This document shows positions 17,806 through 27,106 of a stretch of DNA of 64,000 nucleotides, one piece after another. The stretch covers positions 127,477-191,476 of the forward strand of contig CALUMZ010000001.1 in the NCBI GenBank assembly GCA_944321865.1, in the 5' to 3' direction. This DNA comes from an uncultured Muribaculaceae bacterium. Its GTDB lineage: Bacteria > Bacteroidota > Bacteroidia > Bacteroidales > Muribaculaceae. Numbering within the stretch: position 1 is the stretch's first letter; each line of letters opens with the position of its first letter. The notes below the pieces were generated by a model, which was given only the letters and a program-made list of their open reading frames with translations, made no database searches and was not told the origin of the DNA. A program made the translations under genes and the position numbers.

Positions 17806-19593
17806 TTATTCGTAATGCGTTGAGGCATAAGAATGTGACTGCTCTTTTGTGGCTTTACGGAATTCGGTAGGAGTCATTCCGAAGTTTTTCCGAAATAGCC
17901 TGTTGAAGGTTGGAACATTAGGTAGGCCGCAAGATTCTGCAATTGCATTTATGGTGTATTCAGGGTGAGAATTGAGTTGTGTTGCTGCATATTCCAGACG
18001 TTTGCGATTTATATAGTCGGACGTATTGGCAAATTCATGTTGTTGCATTATTTTGGCGAGCCTGTTTTTGTCGGTATGAGCTATGCGCAACAGGTCGTCG
18101 CGAGTCAAATCGGGATTAAGGAATAGTTGTTCATTATTGATTTGCCTGTCGAGGCGCTCGAATATGTGGTGGTTGTCTATTTCATAGTTGCTCATGGTTC
18201 CAGTTGACTCTGAGGCTTGCCTATCGTATTCTTCGGTTTCATGTTGAGGTAGTAATTGTTTTAGACGGTCAAGCTCTGATTTGTAAGCAAGCAGATCTTG
18301 GATATTTTCAACTAAGGCCATGTTTTTCTTTTTGATGAGTCGGGTATGTCGCATTTGTCGTGACATAAGCACGAGCAACAAAATCAGGGCAGCAACAGTC
18401 CCGACAAGCCAAGCGTTGCGCAAACGCAGACTGTTGCTGCGTTTAATTAATTCGGTTTCTTTGCGGTGTGTGTCGTAGGCTGTTGCAAGTTCTTGTGCCG
18501 AACTGTTTTGCTCCCTCACCTTCAGGCTGTCGGTGACATTTGCGAGGCGCAAGAAGTATTCGGCGGCACTTTTGTACCGCCCTATGCGGTAGCATGTCAC
18601 GCCCATCGAGCGCAGCATTGAGCGCATGTGGTAGCTGATGGTGTCGCCACGCTGCCGCAGGGTGTTCTCGTAGTCGGTGTAAATCTTGATAGCCTCGTCG
18701 GCCCGCCCCGAGTTGGCAAGGTAGGGGGCAATGATGTAGTCGTCGGCAGTGTATTCGGGTGCGGCAGTTTTCCATTTGGCGTATGCCTTGTCGGCCTCTT
18801 CGTCGCGCCCGAGCTTGTGCAAGATTATGGCCTGTTGTGCGTACAGCGTTTTAAGCTCTTTCCGGGAGAGGTTGCGTATTTCAGGCTCGGCCTCGGTCGA
18901 TGCCGTAACCACGCTTTCAAGTCCCAGCAATGCGTTGTAGGCTTCTTCATACCGCTCGTCGCGTTGCAGCATTATTGCCAGCGTGTTATAGTCATATCGC
19001 AGGTTGTCGTATTTGTAGGCATAGTCGCTTCGCTTCATCATGTCGATGGCTTCATACATCAGCTTGTAGGCCAGATCTTCGTCTTCTTGGTAGTATGAAA
19101 GTTTTCCCATGTTGAACAGTGCAATCGACTCCATCGGCTTGTTATGGTTTTTGCGGGCTTCGTCGAGCAGCAGTTTCACATATTTCGTGGTGTTGCGGTC
19201 GTCATGAATGCCGTCGTAGCAGGTTATCATTCGGTGCAGCAGGCTCATGCGAGTATTAGGGTCGCTTTTCACCGAATCGCTTTCTAAAGCCTCTAAATAT
19301 AATACTGCGGCTTCATCGAAATAATGGTTGTTGACAAGGAGGTCCCCTTCGATGAAATCGAGCTCGTGCTCGGGCAACAATTTGCGGCGGCGCATCTCGT
19401 CGATGATTGATTTTGCCATGTTGGGGTCGGAAAATGTGAGTTCATAAACCTTATCTTCGGTGAGCATGCTGTCGGGCAAATCGGCTATGCCGATATTGCT
19501 TGCGCTAACCGGGAAACATGTTGAGCATAAGGTTGCTATGAACCATGCAATAACCCATGACGAAAAATTGGAGATGTATTGGGATAGTTTCAT
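17806..19593 (-). CDS. Membrane-bound TPR regulator with AraC-type DNA-binding domain
   Basis: 595 residues. An N-terminal signal/anchor (WVIAWFIATLCSTCF) leads into a periplasmic helical repeat region (about 45-380, TPR-like, e.g. ALFNMGKLSYYQEDEDLAYKLMYEAI). A second membrane helix (about 393-412, AWLVGTVAALILLLVLM) and a coiled-coil linker lead to a C-terminal AraC helix-turn-helix (about 497-585, with TINAIAESCGLPNVPTFNRLFRKNFGMTPTEFR). This architecture senses outside and binds DNA inside in one chain. It is divergent from a SusA-like amylase across 245 bases, so a role in alpha-glucan response is plausible but inferred. Confidence 0.85.
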   Translation of the reverse strand: MKLSQYISNFSSWVIAWFIATLCSTCFPVSASNIGIADLPDSMLTEDKVYELTFSDPNMAKSIIDEMRRRKLLPEHELDFIEGDLLVNNHYFDEAAVLYLEALESDSVKSDPNTRMSLLHRMITCYDGIHDDRNTTKYVKLLLDEARKNHNKPMESIALFNMGKLSYYQEDEDLAYKLMYEAIDMMKRSDYAYKYDNLRYDYNTLAIMLQRDERYEEAYNALLGLESVVTASTEAEPEIRNLSRKELKTLYAQQAIILHKLGRDEEADKAYAKWKTAAPEYTADDYIIAPYLANSGRADEAIKIYTDYENTLRQRGDTISYHMRSMLRSMGVTCYRIGRYKSAAEYFLRLANVTDSLKVREQNSSAQELATAYDTHRKETELIKRSNSLRLRNAWLVGTVAALILLLVLMSRQMRHTRLIKKKNMALVENIQDLLAYKSELDRLKQLLPQHETEEYDRQASESTGTMSNYEIDNHHIFERLDRQINNEQLFLNPDLTRDDLLRIAHTDKNRLAKIMQQHEFANTSDYINRKRLEYAATQLNSHPEYTINAIAESCGLPNVPTFNRLFRKNFGMTPTEFRKATKEQSHSYASTHYE

Positions 19594-19838
19594 ACTTTTG
19601 CGGCAGTCTGTTTAATGGCAAGGAGTTGCAGAACCATATATTGTGGCAGTTTCTTTGTGTGGCAAAATTAATTAAATATTCTTATGTGTGGAAATGTGGC
19701 CTTGAAAAATAGTTATAGCCAAGCACAGGGTATGAGTAAAAAGTTTTTTGAATTAATGGGGGATTTTTTGTAACTTGCGGCAGAAAACCAATGTAACACA
19801 TAAATAATAGTAGTATTCACTTATTTTTTTCAGATTAC

Positions 19839-21701
19839 ATGAAAACAAGCCTAAAAACAATTATTGCGGCCGTGCTGATTGCTGCGGCATGCAACATCGG
19901 TGCATGGGCTGCCGGCAAACAGTCGGCCGATGTGCGTATCGACCCTCCGTACTGGTGGGCGGGAATGAAGAACACAAGTGTACAACTGTTGGTGCATTCG
20001 CCCCAGATACGCGATGCCGAGCCGTCGATAAGCTATCCCGGGATAAGCATCGATAGCGTGGTGCGGTTGGATAGCCCCAATTACCAGATTATTTACTTGA
20101 ATGTGGCACGGTCGGCTGCCCCGGGCAAGATGAATATATTCTTCAAGACGGGAAAAAAGTCGATAACTGTGAAGTATGAATTGAAAGAGCGTGATGGGGT
20201 TATGCCCTCACCGTTCTCGTCGGCCGATGTGCTTTATCTGATAATGCCCGACCGGTTTGCTGACGGTGACACCACCAACAATGATGTTGCCGACCTTAAG
20301 TTTCATGCTCCCGTCGACCGCAAAGCACCTAATGGGCGTCATGGCGGTGACTTGAAAGGAATCGAGCAGCACTTGGGATATATCGACTCATTAGGTATGA
20401 CGGCAATATGGCTTAACCCTGTGCTTGAAAATGATATGCCCGATGGGTCGTACCACGGGTACGCTACCACCGACTATTACCGTGTGGATCCTCGACTTGG
20501 CAGCAACGAGGAGTATGCCTCGCTTATCAAGAAAGCGCATGACCGCGGGCTGAAGGTGGTAATGGACATGATATTCAATCACAGCGGTAGCGAGCATCCG
20601 TGGATGCACGACATGCCTTCGCACGACTGGTATAACCACCCCGAGGGGGACGTGATGACTAATTTCCGCTTGTCGACAATCAACGACCCTTACGTCAGCG
20701 ACTATGACTACGACCGCACGGTGAAAGGGTGGTTTGTATCGGCAATGCCCGACCTTAACCAGAACAATCCGCACGTGATGAAGTACTTGATACAGAACTC
20801 GGTGTGGTGGATTGAATACAGCAAAATCGACGGTATCAGAATGGATACTTACCCGTATGCCGAAATGGGACCGATGGCGCAATGGATCAAGGACGTGCAA
20901 ATGGAGTACCCGGGCTACAACATAGTGGGTGAATGCTGGTATGGCGATGTGGCAGGCACTGCATTCTGGCAGGGTGACAACCGCCTGAACACCAAAGGGA
21001 ACCCTGTGCTGCCGACGGTGATGGACTTCCCGACGATGCTCATTGCCAACAGCACTTTCCACGGCGACACACAACAGTATGGCAAGGGCATGAACGAGAT
21101 ATACAACCGCTTGTCGCTCGACTACTTGTATGTCGATCCGCAACGTGTGCTCACATTCCTCGACAATCACGATACTGATCGTTTCTTGCTTGAAATGCCC
21201 ACTGACCTTGGTTCGTGGAAGCAGGGTGTGACGTTCCTGCTCACCACCCGCGGCATTCCGCAAGTGTATTACGGCACCGAATTACTCATGCACGGCACCA
21301 AGAAGCGTGCCGACGGCGACATACGCCTTGACGTGCCCGGCGGGTTCCCGGGTGACACTCGCAACGAGTTTGTGGCAGCAGGACGCAGCGAATTGCAAAA
21401 TGAGGCATACGACTTCATGAGCCGCATAGCCAAGTGGCGACGCGGCAACGATGTGATTGCCCGAGGTACACTCAAGCACTTCATGCCCGAGAATGGCATG
21501 TATGTGTACGAACGCAGTTACGAAGGGAAGCGCGCGATAGTTATTATGAATGGAACTGACAGAGCTCTTGACATTGACATGTCGATATATAAAGAAGTGA
21601 TGCAACCCGGACAATCGTTCAAGGATGTGATTACAGGCAATGAAATTACGATATTGCCGAACATGAAGTTTGAGCCGCGTGCGGTGTATATCTTGGAATA
21701 A
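19839..21701 (+). CDS. GH13 alpha-amylase / neopullulanase, SusA-like
   Basis: 620 residues, close to SusA length. A signal peptidase I leader (about 1-25) sends it to the periplasm. An N-terminal beta-sandwich (about 26-120) precedes the GH13 barrel, which has MDMIFNH (242-248), the nucleophile Asp336 in DGIRMDTYPY, acid/base Glu365 in GECWYGD, and Asp445 in LDNHDTDR. A short C-terminal beta domain completes the family architecture. It would cut alpha-1,4-glucans such as maltodextrin. No SusB/C/D genes are adjacent, which is unlike the classical sus locus. The divergent TPR-AraC gene may control it. Confidence 0.88.
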   Translation: MKTSLKTIIAAVLIAAACNIGAWAAGKQSADVRIDPPYWWAGMKNTSVQLLVHSPQIRDAEPSISYPGISIDSVVRLDSPNYQIIYLNVARSAAPGKMNIFFKTGKKSITVKYELKERDGVMPSPFSSADVLYLIMPDRFADGDTTNNDVADLKFHAPVDRKAPNGRHGGDLKGIEQHLGYIDSLGMTAIWLNPVLENDMPDGSYHGYATTDYYRVDPRLGSNEEYASLIKKAHDRGLKVVMDMIFNHSGSEHPWMHDMPSHDWYNHPEGDVMTNFRLSTINDPYVSDYDYDRTVKGWFVSAMPDLNQNNPHVMKYLIQNSVWWIEYSKIDGIRMDTYPYAEMGPMAQWIKDVQMEYPGYNIVGECWYGDVAGTAFWQGDNRLNTKGNPVLPTVMDFPTMLIANSTFHGDTQQYGKGMNEIYNRLSLDYLYVDPQRVLTFLDNHDTDRFLLEMPTDLGSWKQGVTFLLTTRGIPQVYYGTELLMHGTKKRADGDIRLDVPGGFPGDTRNEFVAAGRSELQNEAYDFMSRIAKWRRGNDVIARGTLKHFMPENGMYVYERSYEGKRAIVIMNGTDRALDIDMSIYKEVMQPGQSFKDVITGNEITILPNMKFEPRAVYILE

Positions 21702-21779
21702 CGCGCAGTGGCGGCATATAATAAATATCGAAGCCCGGCGTATTAAAGGGAATCAATGTAAAAAATTAATAGGAGGTAT

Positions 21780-21808
21780 GTAGAGGCGCAAAATTTTTGT
21801 GCCTCTAC
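21780..21808. repeat. Degenerate hairpin related to the paired-palindrome family (copy C)
   Basis: GTAGAGGCGCAAAA and TTTTTGTGCCTCTAC form a near-perfect hairpin that resembles the main palindrome of the family. The flanking inverted ends are not recognisable. It lies 78 bases after the GH13 gene and may now serve as its terminator. Confidence 0.55.
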
Positions 21809-21902
21809 TGCTGTATAGGGCTTTGAAATATGCGGCTGTGATAAATAAAGGGTGCTTATTTAGAATTAGTTTAAATTATTGCGTAAAATTTGATTATATG
21901 TA

Positions 21903-21910
21903 TATCTTTG
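21903..21910 (+). promoter_or_regulatory. Promoter -7 box of feoAB
   Basis: TATCTTTG, 27 bases before the ATG of feoAB. The -33 element is weak. No Fur-like palindrome was convincingly seen. Confidence 0.55.
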
Positions 21911-21937
21911 TTCCCGGAAATATGAAAAACAGAATAG

Positions 21938-24343
21938 ATGGTGAAATTATCTGAACTAAAGACGGGAGAGGAGGGTGTCATAGTCAAGATATTGGGACAT
22001 GGCGCTTTCCGGAAGCGTGTTATTGAAATGGGATTTGTACGAGGGCATGAAGTAAAGGTGTTGCTTAATGCCCCCTTGCGCGATCCGATTAAATATAAGA
22101 TACTCGATTATGAATTGTCGTTGCGACGCAGTGAGGCCGACCTTATCGAAGTGATAAGGAAAGGTGAAGAACTGCCATATACCATTGAGCATGAGCCATC
22201 GACAGTTGAGGATGAGAATGCGGCAGATGGAACGGGAAAAAACGACATAGAAAAAGAGTCAAACACGATAAATATAGCACTTGTGGGTAATCCCAATTGT
22301 GGCAAAACGTCGTTGTTTAACGAGTTGTGTAACGGCCATGAACGGGTGGGTAATTACAGTGGAGTTACTGTAGATGCCAAGGACGGACATTTCAATTACA
22401 AGGGGTTTCATTTCAAGGTAGTGGATTTGCCCGGGACCTATTCGCTGTCGTCTTATTCGCCCGAAGAGCGATATGTGCGTAAATATTTGAACGACGAGGT
22501 GCCCGATGTTATAATAAATGTGGTGGTTGCATCGAACCTTGAGCGTAACTTGTATCTTACCACTGAGCTTATCGATATGAACCGCAGCATGGTGATAGCC
22601 TTGAACATGTATGACGAGATGCAAGCTTCGGGGGCGACACTCGACCATGAGAAACTTGCCGGCATGATAGGTGTACCGATTGTGCCGACGGTGTCGAAGT
22701 CGGGTAGAGGTGTGCACGAATTGCTTGACAATGTAATTCAAGTGTTTGAAAACACCAATAAGACTGTGCGACATGTGCATGTGAACCTTGGCCAAGAGAT
22801 AGAGGAGGCGATAAAATCACTTAATGATGAAATCAAAAAAAGCGAGTTGCCGATAGCTCAAAAATTCGCTCCGCGTTATATTGCCATAAAATTGCTTGAG
22901 AATGACTCGGAGATGCTCGAAGAAATGAAGGATGTTCCTGAATTTGCACACTGGAAGGATATTCGCAATCGTGCAGTGGAACATATCGAAAGTGTTGTCA
23001 ACGAGGATATTGTATCGGCCATAGCAAGTGAGAAATATGGCTTTATATCGGGGGCATTGAGGGAAACATATAGAACCGATGCTGCCTCGAATGAACAAAA
23101 AACTACTGACATTATCGATGCCATTGTTACCCATAAGTTGTTTGGTTTCCCCATATTTCTATTAATAATGTGGTTCATATTTTGGGTTACATTCGAGCTT
23201 GGCAATTATCCGATGGACTGGATTGACGCCGGAGTGGGGTGGCTTGGCGACACTGTCAGGGAGTTAATGCCTTCGGGACCGCTTAAGGACATGATTGTCG
23301 ACGGAATAATAGGCGGAGTGGGAGGTGTAATCGTGTTCCTGCCAAATATAATGATACTTTATTTCTTCATTTCATTTATGGAAGACTCGGGTTACATGGC
23401 TCGGGCGGCTTTCATCATGGATAAGATTATGCACAAGATGGGGTTGCATGGCAAGTCGTTCATTCCGCTCATAATGGGTTTTGGCTGCAATGTCCCGGCT
23501 GTTATGTCGTCACGCATCATCGAGAGCCGCAGCAGCCGGTTGATAACCATGCTCATAGTGCCATTCATGTCGTGCAGTGCGCGATTACCGTTGTACTTGT
23601 TGCTTGTGGGGACTTTCTTCCCGTCAAATGGTACGCTTGTGATATTCTCGCTTTATGTATTGAGCATCATAGTTGCCATACTAACAGCAAAATTGCTGCG
23701 TAAGACAATGTTCAAGAAAGACGAAACGCCGTTTGTCATGGAGTTGCCACCTTACCGTGTGCCGACCATGAAGGCATCGTTGCACCACATGTGGGAGAAA
23801 GGCGAGCAGTACTTGCGCAAGATGGGAGGCGTGATTCTGATAGGTAGCATAGCAATATGGGCATTGAGTTATTTCCCCCGCGATTTCAGCAAGAGTAATG
23901 AAGATCTCACTGCCGAAGAGCTTGTCCAACAACAGCAAGACAGCTACCTTGCTACGATCGGACGATTCTTTGAGCCTGTGGTTGAACCCCTTGGTTTTAA
24001 CTGGAAAGGGTCGGTGGCTCTTATCAGTGGCGCAACGGCCAAGGAGATTGTGGTGTCCACACTTGGAGTGCTTTACTCGGGTGATGGAGATGCCACCGAG
24101 AGTCTGTCGCAGCGTATTGCCGAGGTCAATCCAGAAACCGGACGTCCCGATTTTACGCCACTTGTTGCATTGAGCTTCATGGTGTTCGTCTTGCTCTATT
24201 TCCCGTGCATAGCCACAGTAGTGGCCGTTTCGCGCGAGGCCGGGAGTTGGAAGTACGGCATGTTTACCCTGTTGTATAATACGGCTGTGGCTTGGGTGTT
24301 TTCATTCTTGGTTTATCAGACAGGAATGTTGTTTCTGGGTTAA
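21938..24343 (+). CDS. feoB: Ferrous iron transporter, fused FeoA-FeoB
   Basis: 801 residues. An N-terminal FeoA SH3-like domain (about 1-75, LSELKTGEEGVIVKILGHGA and VIEMGFVRGHEVKVL) is joined by an acidic linker to the FeoB G domain. That domain has G1 GNPNCGKTS (117-125), G3 DLPG (163-166) and G4 NMYDE. The membrane part follows from about 405 with the Gate motifs (YMARAAFIMD, GFGCNVPAVMSSR). It imports Fe2+ across the inner membrane. The FeoA-FeoB fusion is known in Bacteroidota. It has its own promoter and terminator, so it is monocistronic. Confidence 0.95.
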   Translation: MVKLSELKTGEEGVIVKILGHGAFRKRVIEMGFVRGHEVKVLLNAPLRDPIKYKILDYELSLRRSEADLIEVIRKGEELPYTIEHEPSTVEDENAADGTGKNDIEKESNTINIALVGNPNCGKTSLFNELCNGHERVGNYSGVTVDAKDGHFNYKGFHFKVVDLPGTYSLSSYSPEERYVRKYLNDEVPDVIINVVVASNLERNLYLTTELIDMNRSMVIALNMYDEMQASGATLDHEKLAGMIGVPIVPTVSKSGRGVHELLDNVIQVFENTNKTVRHVHVNLGQEIEEAIKSLNDEIKKSELPIAQKFAPRYIAIKLLENDSEMLEEMKDVPEFAHWKDIRNRAVEHIESVVNEDIVSAIASEKYGFISGALRETYRTDAASNEQKTTDIIDAIVTHKLFGFPIFLLIMWFIFWVTFELGNYPMDWIDAGVGWLGDTVRELMPSGPLKDMIVDGIIGGVGGVIVFLPNIMILYFFISFMEDSGYMARAAFIMDKIMHKMGLHGKSFIPLIMGFGCNVPAVMSSRIIESRSSRLITMLIVPFMSCSARLPLYLLLVGTFFPSNGTLVIFSLYVLSIIVAILTAKLLRKTMFKKDETPFVMELPPYRVPTMKASLHHMWEKGEQYLRKMGGVILIGSIAIWALSYFPRDFSKSNEDLTAEELVQQQQDSYLATIGRFFEPVVEPLGFNWKGSVALISGATAKEIVVSTLGVLYSGDGDATESLSQRIAEVNPETGRPDFTPLVALSFMVFVLLYFPCIATVVAVSREAGSWKYGMFTLLYNTAVAWVFSFLVYQTGMLFLG

Positions 24344-24407
24344 TTGGGCTTTTATGTGGAAATAAGGCTTGATTTATTTTGATGGAATAGATTTGTTATA
24401 TACTTTT

Positions 24408-24446
24408 GAGAAACAGTTTCGGAAGACGCGGCTGTTTCTCTTTTTT
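24408..24446 (+). terminator. Rho-independent terminator after feoAB
   Basis: GAGAAACAG (24408-24416) pairs with CTGTTTCTC (24432-24440), directly followed by TTTTTT. Confidence 0.85.
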
Positions 24447-24469
24447 GTATGTAAACATAAGTGATACAC

Positions 24470-24949
24470 ATGCAGTATTATTATATTATAAACGGACGGC
24501 AAATGGGACCGGTTGACGCGCAGCAGTTGCCCGCGATGGGAGTGACGCGCGATACACTCGTGTGGCGCGCAGGGCTGCCGCAGTGGGTGCCAGCCGGGTC
24601 GTTGCCCGAGTTGGGCTATCTGTTTGACATTGCACCCGACGTGCCGCCATCGGCTACCGGGCAAGCGTGGCCGGGGGCTGTGGCGGGCTTGGTACTCGGA
24701 ATCTGTTCCATCTGCTTCAGTGCTCCGGTTTTGGGACTTTTGCTTGGCGGAGCCGGATTGTGGGTGACCAACGATAGCTACAAAGAGTATAAGGTGACCC
24801 CGTATAAGTATGCATCGGGCGGTATGCTATATGCAGGCCGCATAGTGTCGCTCGTCGGCACTATTTTGGGTGGTGTTACCACCGCATGCATGGTGTTTGC
24901 AATGTCGATGTACGGGTTGGCAATGTTTGGATTATTATTTAACACATAA
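24470..24949 (+). CDS. GYF_2-domain membrane protein, first of a pair
   Basis: 159 residues from the ATG at 24470 (a GTG three codons upstream is possible). An N-terminal GYF_2 (DUF4339-like) domain (about 1-50) starts MQYYYIINGRQMGPVDAQQL and has the VTRDTLVWRAGLPQW core. After a short linker come two hydrophobic regions (AVAGLVLGICSICFSAPVLGLLLGG and GRIVSLVGTILGGVTTACMVF). GYF-type domains bind proline-rich peptides in other proteins; no partner is known here. The next gene is a paralogue 7 bases downstream. Confidence 0.8.
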   Translation: MQYYYIINGRQMGPVDAQQLPAMGVTRDTLVWRAGLPQWVPAGSLPELGYLFDIAPDVPPSATGQAWPGAVAGLVLGICSICFSAPVLGLLLGGAGLWVTNDSYKEYKVTPYKYASGGMLYAGRIVSLVGTILGGVTTACMVFAMSMYGLAMFGLLFNT

Positions 24950-24956
24950 AAAATAT

Positions 24957-25442
24957 ATGCAATATTACGTAGTTATAAACGGGCAGCAAACAGGTCCGGT
25001 AGATGAATCAAAGTTGCTCTCGATGGGCGTGACAAGGGAGACACTTGTGTGGCACGAGGGAATGCCGCAGTGGAAACCAGCCGGAACGGTGCCCGAATTG
25101 TCGCACCTGTTTTCGGGTAACGGGTCGATGTCTAACATGGGAACAGCTCCGGGAATTGGAGGAAATGTGCCAATGCCCAAGACATATCTTACAGAGTCGA
25201 TATTGGTGACGATATTTTGTTGTCTGCCTTTCGGCATTGTTAGCATTGTTAATGCCGCCGCAGTGAGCAGTGCATGGGCTTCGGGTAATTATGCTTTGGC
25301 GCAAAGCAAGTCGCAAGCAGCCAAGAAGTGGGCTTTGGTTTCGCTCATTGTGGGGCTTGTCGGTGGCATCTTGTATGGAATATTAGTAGGCATTGCCATG
25401 GTTAATGATCCCAATATTATGAGGGAAATATATGGAATCTAA
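24957..25442 (+). CDS. GYF_2-domain membrane protein with CD225-like tail, second of a pair
   Basis: 161 residues; the ATG at 24957 begins MQYYVVINGQQTGPVDESKLL, matching the first gene's start. The GYF_2 domain (about 1-50) is closely similar to the upstream gene's, so the pair arose by tandem duplication of that domain. The C-terminal part differs. It reads ESILVTIFCCLPFGIVSIVNAA, like the CD225/dispanin family, then a second helix. The role is unknown; an inner membrane scaffold is a guess. Confidence 0.8.
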   Translation: MQYYVVINGQQTGPVDESKLLSMGVTRETLVWHEGMPQWKPAGTVPELSHLFSGNGSMSNMGTAPGIGGNVPMPKTYLTESILVTIFCCLPFGIVSIVNAAAVSSAWASGNYALAQSKSQAAKKWALVSLIVGLVGGILYGILVGIAMVNDPNIMREIYGI

Positions 25443-25458
25443 TAAATATTATTGAATC

Positions 25459-26001
25459 ATGGAAGTGGAAAAAATAGATTATCCTCAATTCTTCGACCTT
25501 GTGAGCCGCAGGTATTCGTGCCGCGGATATGACGATGCACCCGTGTCGCGGGAAATGCTGATGGCGATAGTGGAGACCGGACGCCTTGCACAGTCGGCGT
25601 GCAACCGCCAGCCGTGGAAGTTCCTTGTTATCGACACTCCCGAATTACGTGAGCAGGTGACCAAGTGTTATGAAAGAGAATGGGCTCGCGAAGCGCGTGC
25701 CTTCATTGTCGCTCTTGGCAACAGCAGCGAAGCATGGGTGCGTCCTTGTGACGGACATAACGGCATGGACGTGGACGTAGCCATTGCGTGCGAAAACATG
25801 TGCCTTGCTGCGGCATCGCTCGGACTTGGTGCTTGCTGGATAGGTAATTTTGATGTCGAGACGTTGCGCTGCACCCTCGACATTCCGGCTGAGTGGTCGC
25901 CGGTGGCTATCATATCGATAGGTTATCCCAAACCATCGCAGGTAGTTCCCGAAAAAAAGAGGAAAAACATAGACGAGGTTGTGAAATGGGGAAAATTCTG
26001 A
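25459..26001 (+). CDS. Nitroreductase-family flavoprotein
   Basis: 180 residues. The FMN-binding N-terminus (SRRYSCRGYDDAPVSREMLMAIVETGRLAQSACNRQPW split around the usual S-x-R and N-x-Q-P-W signatures) and the late GLGACWIGNFD and AIISIGYPK are family hallmarks. It would reduce nitro compounds, quinones or similar with NAD(P)H. Substrate is not predictable. The stop overlaps the next gene's start region by 16 bases. Confidence 0.88.
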   Translation: MEVEKIDYPQFFDLVSRRYSCRGYDDAPVSREMLMAIVETGRLAQSACNRQPWKFLVIDTPELREQVTKCYEREWAREARAFIVALGNSSEAWVRPCDGHNGMDVDVAIACENMCLAAASLGLGACWIGNFDVETLRCTLDIPAEWSPVAIISIGYPKPSQVVPEKKRKNIDEVVKWGKF

Positions 26002-26519
26002 CGGTCATAGGCATAGTATCAGGTGTATTATTTGCCGTTGTGTCATGTTCCACCAACACGTGCCGTGAAAACGTTAGTGCATTGCCTCTTGCAACATTCT
26101 ACTCAAGTTCCACAGAGAACGAAATATCGGTTGATTCGCTCACGGTTTATGGAGTGGGTGTCCCGGGTGATTCGGCTATAATTCGCAATGGTAATGCATC
26201 GATGGTCTATTTGCCATTTCGCGTAAGTGCGGCAAGTTGTGGTTATGTGTTTCATTATGAGCAGAAACTTCTTTCCGACACGCGTCTGAACGACACGCTT
26301 ACTGTGAATTATAAATCGAATCCCATGTTTACGTCGGTTGAATGTGGAGCGATGTATTTTTATGAAATAACCGGCTTGAGTTGTACTAATCACTTGATTG
26401 ATTCGGTGGCGGTAGTGAATGCATCGATTACTAATGTAGAGTCGGAAACGATTAGGATATTTTTTCGTACTGCCGAACCCGATGACGATGGTGATGACTC
26501 ATCCGGAGACATGGTGTGA
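25986..26519 (+). CDS. Small lipoprotein, DUF6452-like
   Basis: 177 residues from the ATG at 25986, inside the end of the nitroreductase gene. A lipoprotein signal (VLFAVVSC, Cys21) is followed by a beta-rich domain with paired cysteines (Cys26, and the pair in SVECGAMYFYEITGLSC) and an acidic tail. I believe this matches DUF6452, a Bacteroidota family of unknown function; that recall is uncertain. It is in a run with nitroreductase, recX and comF. Confidence 0.7.
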   Translation: MGKILTVIGIVSGVLFAVVSCSTNTCRENVSALPLATFYSSSTENEISVDSLTVYGVGVPGDSAIIRNGNASMVYLPFRVSAASCGYVFHYEQKLLSDTRLNDTLTVNYKSNPMFTSVECGAMYFYEITGLSCTNHLIDSVAVVNASITNVESETIRIFFRTAEPDDDGDDSSGDMV

Positions 26520-26576
26520 ATATTCTGCCTCCGGATGATGAGATTGGACATTCAATAAAAAAGGATAGGAAAGATT

Positions 26577-27089
26577 ATGCCGCCGATAAAGAGTAAAGAA
26601 CTCACGCCGCAGCAAGCACAAATGCGGTGTGAAGTTTTGTGTGCCCGCAGTGAACAATCATCTGGCGACATTATGTCGAAGTTGATGAAATGGGGGATTC
26701 CATCGGATACTGCCCGGACGATATTGCAACATCTTGTCAAGGAAAAGTATGTTGACGATGAGCGGTATGCCAGGGCGTATGTGCGCGATAAATTTCGCTA
26801 TGCCGGTTGGGGACGCCTTAAGATTGCTTATAACTTGCGACAGAAAGGAGTTGATCGTATAATAATCAATGAAGCCATGGAGGCGGAGATAGAAGTGGAT
26901 GAATATGCCGACTTGGCCGAAAGGTTGTTACGTGCAAAGTGGCGCGATGTGAAATCGCGTCCGTCATGGCAGGCTCGTGCTGCGCTTTTGCGTTATGCCG
27001 CGCAACGCGGTTTTGAAAGCGATGTGTCGGTTACCGCTGTCGAGAAGGTATTGGGCAATGGCGCAGATAGTGATTGTTATGATGAATAG
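26577..27089 (+). CDS. recX: Regulatory protein RecX
   Basis: 170 residues of three-helix repeats: RCEVLCARSEQSSGDIMSKLMKWGI, HLVKEKYVDDERYARAYVRDKFR, and YAGWGRLKIAYNLRQKGV are the family signatures. RecX inhibits RecA filament extension. Here it is far from recA, as is common in Bacteroidota. Between the lipoprotein gene and comF. Confidence 0.88.
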   Translation: MPPIKSKELTPQQAQMRCEVLCARSEQSSGDIMSKLMKWGIPSDTARTILQHLVKEKYVDDERYARAYVRDKFRYAGWGRLKIAYNLRQKGVDRIIINEAMEAEIEVDEYADLAERLLRAKWRDVKSRPSWQARAALLRYAAQRGFESDVSVTAVEKVLGNGADSDCYDE

Positions 27090-27106
27090 GGCCGCATAAT
27101 TATGGC

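Noticed and set aside
21702..21937. Riboswitch ahead of feoAB
   Set aside because: Only the degenerate family hairpin at 21780 and a promoter were seen; no further structure before the start, which is just 27 bases after the -7 box.
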